Assembly (NCBI GenBank): GCA_020851855.1
Contig: JADZBY010000696.1
Coordinates: 1-18,971, forward strand
Direction of reading: 5' to 3'
DNA length: 18,971 nt
From: Anaerolineae bacterium
GTDB lineage: Bacteria > Chloroflexota > Anaerolineae > Aggregatilineales > UBA2796
Of the stretch, positions 14,725-18,971 are shown in pieces (within the stretch, counting starts at the first letter, position 1; each line of letters begins with the position of its first letter). The position numbers and the translations under genes were made by a program. The notes beneath the pieces were generated by a model. That model did no database searches, was not told where the DNA came from, and saw only the letters and a program-made list of their open reading frames with translations.

Positions 14725-16295
14725 TGATCCGTCTCCAATCGTCCATTCTGGCGTTTACCCTGCTTGGCAGCGCGCGCCAGCACTGCGTCAATGAGACGCA
14801 GCGCGGTGTAGGAATCAGTAATGTTTACCTGCTCTTCAAGCCACGAGGACATGCGCTTGCCAGCCACGCGGGCCTGTTCAAAGTGCTGAGATGCCCGTTT
14901 CCCCCTGATGTCGTTCAGGAAATCAGTTACGACAGCGGCGTCAGGTTGCGGGCCGAGTAACGTACCGAGTACCTGCTGGCGCAACCGGTTGAGCTGGCTG
15001 GATGGCGGCAGTTCTCGCGACAGGGACAGAGCATTTGCCTGTTCCATTATCTGCACATCAGAACGTTTGCGGTTGATGCGCTGCATCATCCCGTCCCAGA
15101 TCGCTTGGGATTCAGTACTCAATTGGGCAGGGTGGTTGTCGACGTCTGAACTTGCGACCGCCACAGGCTCAACTGCCACGTTCTGCAGATAGGAATGAAG
15201 CTGCCAATTTGCCGCGACACGTCCGAATCCCTCGGCCCGGCGTTCGCCGATTCCTATCCACTCGAGCCTCTCAAGAGCATCGAGCGTATCAGGGCGCGAA
15301 CCGAGGTTTGGCATCTCGAAGACAAAGACACTGCCCATACTCAGTACAGGCGTCTGGCGTAAGGGCAGCCCCCACTTGCGGTTGAAGCCACCGACGAGCG
15401 CCGTACTCCGGAAGGCGAGTGTAGAGGCATCTTCGCCCAGATGGGCAGCGTCAACGCCCAATCGGGCCGCCACAGCATCGCGGAGCGCCCAGACGTCGGA
15501 TGCTGGCTGACCGTATTGATCCGTCAGAAGGACATCGCTCAAGAGCGTAAGGATGAGCCGGTCGGACCACGGGATGGTATCGGGGGCGACTTCGCGCTGT
15601 GCATCACCGATGTGTACATCCGAGAACGCCACTCGGCCATAGCCTGCGCTGCGTGCACCGCCGATGGCCGCGACCGGGAAGCCCGTCAGGAGCGTCTTCA
15701 GATACTCGGCATCCTCGGCTTCATCGCAGAGGATAGCTGCCTCGAAGCTCTGACCGGCTGCGAGCGCATCGTAGCGATAGACGGTCCCTCTCCCATCGCC
15801 TCTGGCCCGCCCACTCGCCCGATCGCGCTCGGTGTGTACGTTGATGACGTGCTTTGGTTCTGCAATCTTGACTGCCACTGCATCAGCAGTGCCTTCCGTG
15901 TAGATGCAGAACCCACCACCAAGCGATTTCGGCTTGCCAGGCCTGTCATCGGCTGAAGCAGCCACAAGCGCCCTGTCAGTGATCTGAGAACGCATTTCAG
16001 GTGAGGCATGCTTGTCCTGTTCCCAGGAGCGGGGCACAGGCAGAGAGCGGCGATAGTCAATACCCACATACCCATTAAGAAAGCGCGTCGAGTGGTCAAA
16101 GAACAGCCGTCTGATCCGGGGATCGGCGGCATCAAGTTCGGCCTTACCCTCATACCTCATTGCCAGAGAGACAAGCACGCCACGCAGCACGCTCCCAGGC
16201 AGGTAATCGTGTGCAACCGCGCTATTCGGGTCCCCTTGTAGGGACGTGACGAGAGTCGGCTCGTGCAGAGTCACGCGGTATGTTATGGTTTTCAT
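14721..16295 (-). CDS. csx10: Csx10 (type III-D Cas5) with helical C-terminal extension, possible Cas5-Cas11 fusion
   Basis: Csx10 is the Cas5-like RAMP that holds the crRNA 5' handle in III-D complexes. The 524-residue protein shows DYLPGSVLRGVLVSLA (30-45), FLNGYVG (72-78), the HTERDRASGR..GTVYRYDAL segment (154-178) and glycine-rich loops GGARSAGYGRV (212-222) and GIGERRAEGFGRV (348-360). Residues 395-512 no longer look like RAMP sequence: they are charged, predicted-helical segments (for example AIWDGMMQRINRKRSDVQIM). As no separate cas11 gene exists in the operon, this tail may be the small subunit. The start overlaps the cas7 stop as ATGA. The Csx10 call is firm; the Cas11 call is inference. 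Confidence 0.9.
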   Translation of the reverse strand: MKTITYRVTLHEPTLVTSLQGDPNSAVAHDYLPGSVLRGVLVSLAMRYEGKAELDAADPRIRRLFFDHSTRFLNGYVGIDYRRSLPVPRSWEQDKHASPEMRSQITDRALVAASADDRPGKPKSLGGGFCIYTEGTADAVAVKIAEPKHVINVHTERDRASGRARGDGRGTVYRYDALAAGQSFEAAILCDEAEDAEYLKTLLTGFPVAAIGGARSAGYGRVAFSDVHIGDAQREVAPDTIPWSDRLILTLLSDVLLTDQYGQPASDVWALRDAVAARLGVDAAHLGEDASTLAFRSTALVGGFNRKWGLPLRQTPVLSMGSVFVFEMPNLGSRPDTLDALERLEWIGIGERRAEGFGRVAANWQLHSYLQNVAVEPVAVASSDVDNHPAQLSTESQAIWDGMMQRINRKRSDVQIMEQANALSLSRELPPSSQLNRLRQQVLGTLLGPQPDAAVVTDFLNDIRGKRASQHFEQARVAGKRMSSWLEEQVNITDSYTALRLIDAVLARAAKQGKRQNGRLETDQ

Positions 16296-16963
16296 GCGCT
16301 GTCCCTCACCAACCGTTCAAACAGCTCGATTGAGGCATTGAAGTCAAATCCGGGGCCTTCGATCCACGTTCGGACACGTCCTCGGCCACGGTTGCGGCCG
16401 CTTCCCGCGCGACGGACCGAGGCGGCACAAGCAGAAAGCAGCGCCAGATGATGCGGGTCGGGTTCCTGGTCAAAGTCAATCGGCGCGTCGAACACCAGGC
16501 CACGCAACACGGCGCGCGATGAACGCAGGCTACCCTCTTGGGGTGCGCCCGTCACTTCATTGACTGCGGTCTGTCGGCGGATGGTCGTCAAAGAGCCAAG
16601 AATGTCCGATGCGCTGTAGGCAACGGGTGTGCGATTGACTGTCGCCCTGACACGCTTGCAAAGGTCCTCTGGCAGTTCTGCCGCCCCGATATGCATGTGC
16701 GAGCCTTCTGCCGACGTGCTGCCCCCCGCGCCGAACAGCCAGGCTGCGGCCCTGCGCAGCGTACCGGATGCCCGGCTGGCGCCGACGGCGAAGAGGCAGT
16801 TCGCGCACTCCTCGACCAGGATGCCTTTCAGTGTGCGACCGCGCACGATAGGTAGCCCAGTCACTGGATCATGTTCGATCTCCTCATCAACCAGGCCGAC
16901 GACCCCATCTCCGCGCCCAAACGTCGTGTCGCTCAGCAACTGCATCTTCAGTGTGAGATTCAT
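16292..16963 (-). CDS. Csm3-like Cas7, single-domain, type III-D-like
   Basis: A 223-residue RAMP subunit of the crRNA backbone with probable target-RNA cleavage activity. TFGRGDGVVGLVDEEIEHDP (14-33) followed by VTGLPIVRGRTLKG (34-47) is the Csm3 pattern, and Asp26 aligns with the Csm3 catalytic Asp. The glycine-rich loop SGRNRGRGRVR is at 188-198. The ATG at 16963 overlaps the cas10 stop as ATGA; a start 21 codons upstream would lie inside cas10. Its own stop overlaps the csx10 start as ATGA. In the III-D variant this domain is fused to Cas5-Cas11, so here it may be the unfused form. Confidence 0.9.
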   Translation of the reverse strand: MNLTLKMQLLSDTTFGRGDGVVGLVDEEIEHDPVTGLPIVRGRTLKGILVEECANCLFAVGASRASGTLRRAAAWLFGAGGSTSAEGSHMHIGAAELPEDLCKRVRATVNRTPVAYSASDILGSLTTIRRQTAVNEVTGAPQEGSLRSSRAVLRGLVFDAPIDFDQEPDPHHLALLSACAASVRRAGSGRNRGRGRVRTWIEGPGFDFNASIELFERLVRDSA

Positions 16964-18570
16964 GCGAGTTTCTCCTGCAGTGGAATGTGGATATCGGCGA
17001 GCTCCAGGGCGTCGAAATACCCGCACACGCCATCATGCCAGCCGAGATCGGTGAAAGGCTCGAACGGCGGGAGTCCATACACACCATCCTCGCCGCCCGC
17101 GAGATAAACTCTCTGGAAGCGTTCAACGGAATGTGGCCCCTCTCGCAGTACGTCGCGCAACGCCTTCACCTTGTTGCGGCGTTCGGCCCACACTTCCTGG
17201 AAGACCTGCGTAAGGCGCTCAATCTCCGACCAGGAGCGGTGTTCACCTTCAGGACCCAGGCTGACCGGTCGCAGCGTCAGCGCCCCGCTGGATACGGTGT
17301 ATTCCCTGTTTCGCATCGCCTTAAGCGTGTCATACAGGCCGCCGCTCGTGAAGTGCCAGTCCAACGCGCTACCACCATCCGGAAAGTCATCGCGACGGTA
17401 CGTTTTCGCGCTGTCACATAGGCTTTCGCTGAGCTGGTACGCGCGCGCGAACGGATAGCGAACCTTGACGATGGCCACGCCTGCACACGCTGAGAGACGA
17501 AGTTGCTGGGCCAGCGCTGCGTTCTCGAATGCGCGCAAATACGCGGTGGCGAGCGAGAGACCGAGCCGACCATCACACACAAAGGTCGTATCGTCCCCCC
17601 CAAAGACGATGGGACGCACTGGTAGGACCATCTTCTTTGAATGATCCGGCCAGAGCTTGAGGCCAGGCACAGTGCCTCTGCCGGGTATCGTAGGCCCTTC
17701 TCTGACCGCCTGTATCAGCAAGCTGACGACAGCATCCATCGCCTGCTCGGAGATAGCTTTCACACGTTCAGAGAATTGGCGTAATTGCGTGATATACGTG
17801 CGATTGTCGCGAATATCCCCGATTTCGCGGATGCGCTTCCCCATGCCATTTCCATCGGCATGGACAACTGCCATGTAGCTCCGTTCGCCTTCGCTTCGCC
17901 CCAATTCATCCAGATCGTAGGGAAACGTATAACTGGTGGCGTTGGCTCTCCCTGCCAGTAATGTGTTGCGAAGCCACTCGTTGGCCTTAATAGACGCTTC
18001 GCGCTTCGCCAGGACTTCTGCCGACGCGAGGCCCTCAGAATCATCAACGGCGGGCATTGCCGTAGATTGGCACATCGCCGTGACACCTATCCCGGACAAG
18101 GCAACAGACCCACGCCGCACATTGCGTGTCCTCTTCATGCCCTGGAGAAGGCGCTTGACCGCCTGACCCAGGCCCTCGCTACTGCTTTCCCACTTGTATG
18201 GCTCATGGTAGATGTTGAGCCGCAGCCCAGGCGCATCCCGAAGCGTTCTCGCGGATAGATGCCAGGTGAATGCCTTTGCCGCCTGCAGTTCTGCGAATAA
18301 GATGACGATGTTGCCGCCGCCCGCATAGAGAACTTCAGCGTCAAGGCCTTCGTCTTCGAAATGGCTGCTTTCCTCAAGCGTGTTCTCCGGGCCAAGGTTG
18401 TTGCGTGGGGCCACATCCCGAAGCACGTCAAAGGCCCAATCTTCAGTGGCCAGTTTGACGAGGTATGACGCGCCGATGTTCTCTTTCAAGCGGTTACTTC
18501 CGAAAATATAGGCTTGAATCCCCTCGGTTTCTACTGCCAGAAGGTGAAGGACTTTCTCTGATATTCCCAC
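16960..18570 (-). CDS. cas10: Cas10 without HD domain, with intact GGDD cyclase motif
   Basis: The large signalling subunit of type III effectors, which makes cyclic oligoadenylate when the complex binds target RNA. The 536-residue protein starts directly with ETEGIQAYIFGSNRLKE (14-30), so the usual N-terminal HD nuclease is missing, as in many III-D systems. It has a first Palm-like part (YAGGGNIVILF, 82-92), the second Palm motif HADGNGMGKRI (238-248), and IVFGGDDTTFVCDGR (321-335) with GGDD at 324-327. Start is GTG at 18570 with AGGAG about six bases upstream. It follows cas6 by 45 bp. No CARF or other cyclic-nucleotide effector is visible in the window. Confidence 0.94.
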   Translation of the reverse strand: MGISEKVLHLLAVETEGIQAYIFGSNRLKENIGASYLVKLATEDWAFDVLRDVAPRNNLGPENTLEESSHFEDEGLDAEVLYAGGGNIVILFAELQAAKAFTWHLSARTLRDAPGLRLNIYHEPYKWESSSEGLGQAVKRLLQGMKRTRNVRRGSVALSGIGVTAMCQSTAMPAVDDSEGLASAEVLAKREASIKANEWLRNTLLAGRANATSYTFPYDLDELGRSEGERSYMAVVHADGNGMGKRIREIGDIRDNRTYITQLRQFSERVKAISEQAMDAVVSLLIQAVREGPTIPGRGTVPGLKLWPDHSKKMVLPVRPIVFGGDDTTFVCDGRLGLSLATAYLRAFENAALAQQLRLSACAGVAIVKVRYPFARAYQLSESLCDSAKTYRRDDFPDGGSALDWHFTSGGLYDTLKAMRNREYTVSSGALTLRPVSLGPEGEHRSWSEIERLTQVFQEVWAERRNKVKALRDVLREGPHSVERFQRVYLAGGEDGVYGLPPFEPFTDLGWHDGVCGYFDALELADIHIPLQEKLA

Positions 18571-18615
18571 GTGAAGCTCCTTTTCAATGGTTCTCTGGGC
18601 GGAGCGGCGGCACGC

Positions 18616-18971
18616 TCACGCTTCGGTATGCTCTTTCGCTCTCTCCCCGCTTCGCACGGCCCGCGCCTGCCCCATGCCCATCGTGGTGCGCACGCCGATG
18701 CCGCTGTACCGCGCGAAGTCGGCCAGCGCATGCAACTGGCCCAGCCAGAAACGGTCGGGAGAGTTCACCACGAACGTGACATCCCCCGTGAAGCCCGTCG
18801 CCGCGCCACGCTCCGAGCGCTCGAACGACAGCCGCCGCGTCTGGATGCGCACCTCGCTCACCGCCACGCAGCGCGCGACGCACTCCTTGAGGTCGGGGTG
18901 GAGCGCCGCGCTGGAGAACGCCGCCCAGCGATCAATCAGGCTGCCGAACACCAACTCCGGGACGGGCAGCG
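18616..18971 (-). CDS. cas6: Cas6 pre-crRNA endoribonuclease (partial, N-terminus beyond the window)
   Basis: The C-terminal part of Cas6, which cuts the repeat RNA to release crRNAs. The frame is open through the right window edge and upstream residues LPVPEL continue the family pattern, so the start lies outside. Visible are PELVFGSLIDRWAAFSS near the new N-terminus, GFTGDVTFVV, and ALADFARYSGIGVRTTMGMG, the glycine-rich C-terminal loop of Cas6 that binds repeat RNA. The catalytic histidine, normally near the N-terminus, cannot be checked. It is the only cas6 seen, so it presumably serves both CRISPR types. A 45-bp gap separates it from cas10. Confidence 0.93.
   Translation of the reverse strand, partial: LPVPELVFGSLIDRWAAFSSAALHPDLKECVARCVAVSEVRIQTRRLSFERSERGAATGFTGDVTFVVNSPDRFWLGQLHALADFARYSGIGVRTTMGMGQARAVRSGERAKEHTEA

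Noticed and set aside
16960..18570. HD nuclease domain in Cas10
   Set aside because: The protein starts directly in the Palm-like domain and no HD motif is found near the N-terminus.
18584..18883. Alternative minus-strand frame overlapping cas6 (99 codons)
   Set aside because: It is a shadow of the frame encoding the Cas6 glycine-rich loop and has no motif of its own.

Overview
This window is a CRISPR-Cas island from a high-GC bacterium. Its style suggests Chloroflexota: a Cst1/Cst2 type I-B operon next to a Csx10/Csx19 type III operon, and GC-rich palindromic MITE-like repeats. That assignment is an inference from gene content and repeats only. Every cas gene is on the minus strand, so the island reads from right to left.

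Right part (10590-18971): a type III-D-like effector operon. In transcription order it holds cas6 (cut by the right window edge), an HD-less cas10 with an intact GGDD cyclase motif, a single cas7, csx10 (Cas5-like, with a helical C-terminal extension that may be a fused Cas11), a tandem double cas7, csx19, and a large insertion-bearing cas7 of the TIGR03986 type with a proline-rich linker and an OB/S1-like tail. Every junction from cas10 onward is an ATGA overlap. The set resembles the multi-domain III-D variant (III-Dv) complex, except that Cas7 and Cas5-Cas11 are still separate, overlapping genes.

Middle (8541-10589): a small accessory zone. It holds a plus-strand VapBC-type toxin-antitoxin pair, a small HTH protein, a strong hairpin, a zinc-ribbon protein with a very acidic tail, and a fossil CRISPR locus (one decayed repeat plus a leader). 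The fossil leader matches the active leader at 72 of 92 positions without gaps (722-813 against 10441-10532).

Left part (1-8540): a type I-B (Cst1/Cst2, Tneap-like) operon with cas8, cas7, cas5, cas3, cas1, cas2 and cas4, then a leader and a CRISPR array of seven visible 38-nt repeats that may run past the left edge. The array is most likely transcribed on the minus strand: in that sense each repeat has a GCCC-UUCG-GGGC hairpin and ends in the 8-nt handle ACUGAAAC, as expected for Cas6 cleavage. cas1 is separated from cas3 and cas2 by two copies of a palindromic MITE-like element and a nested hairpin.

How they work together (inference): the type I-B operon has Cas1, Cas2 and Cas4 but no cas6 in this window. 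The type III operon has cas6 but no adaptation genes. The two effectors therefore probably share one spacer-acquisition machine, one Cas6 and one array, with the fossil locus as the remains of a second array that once belonged to the type III module.
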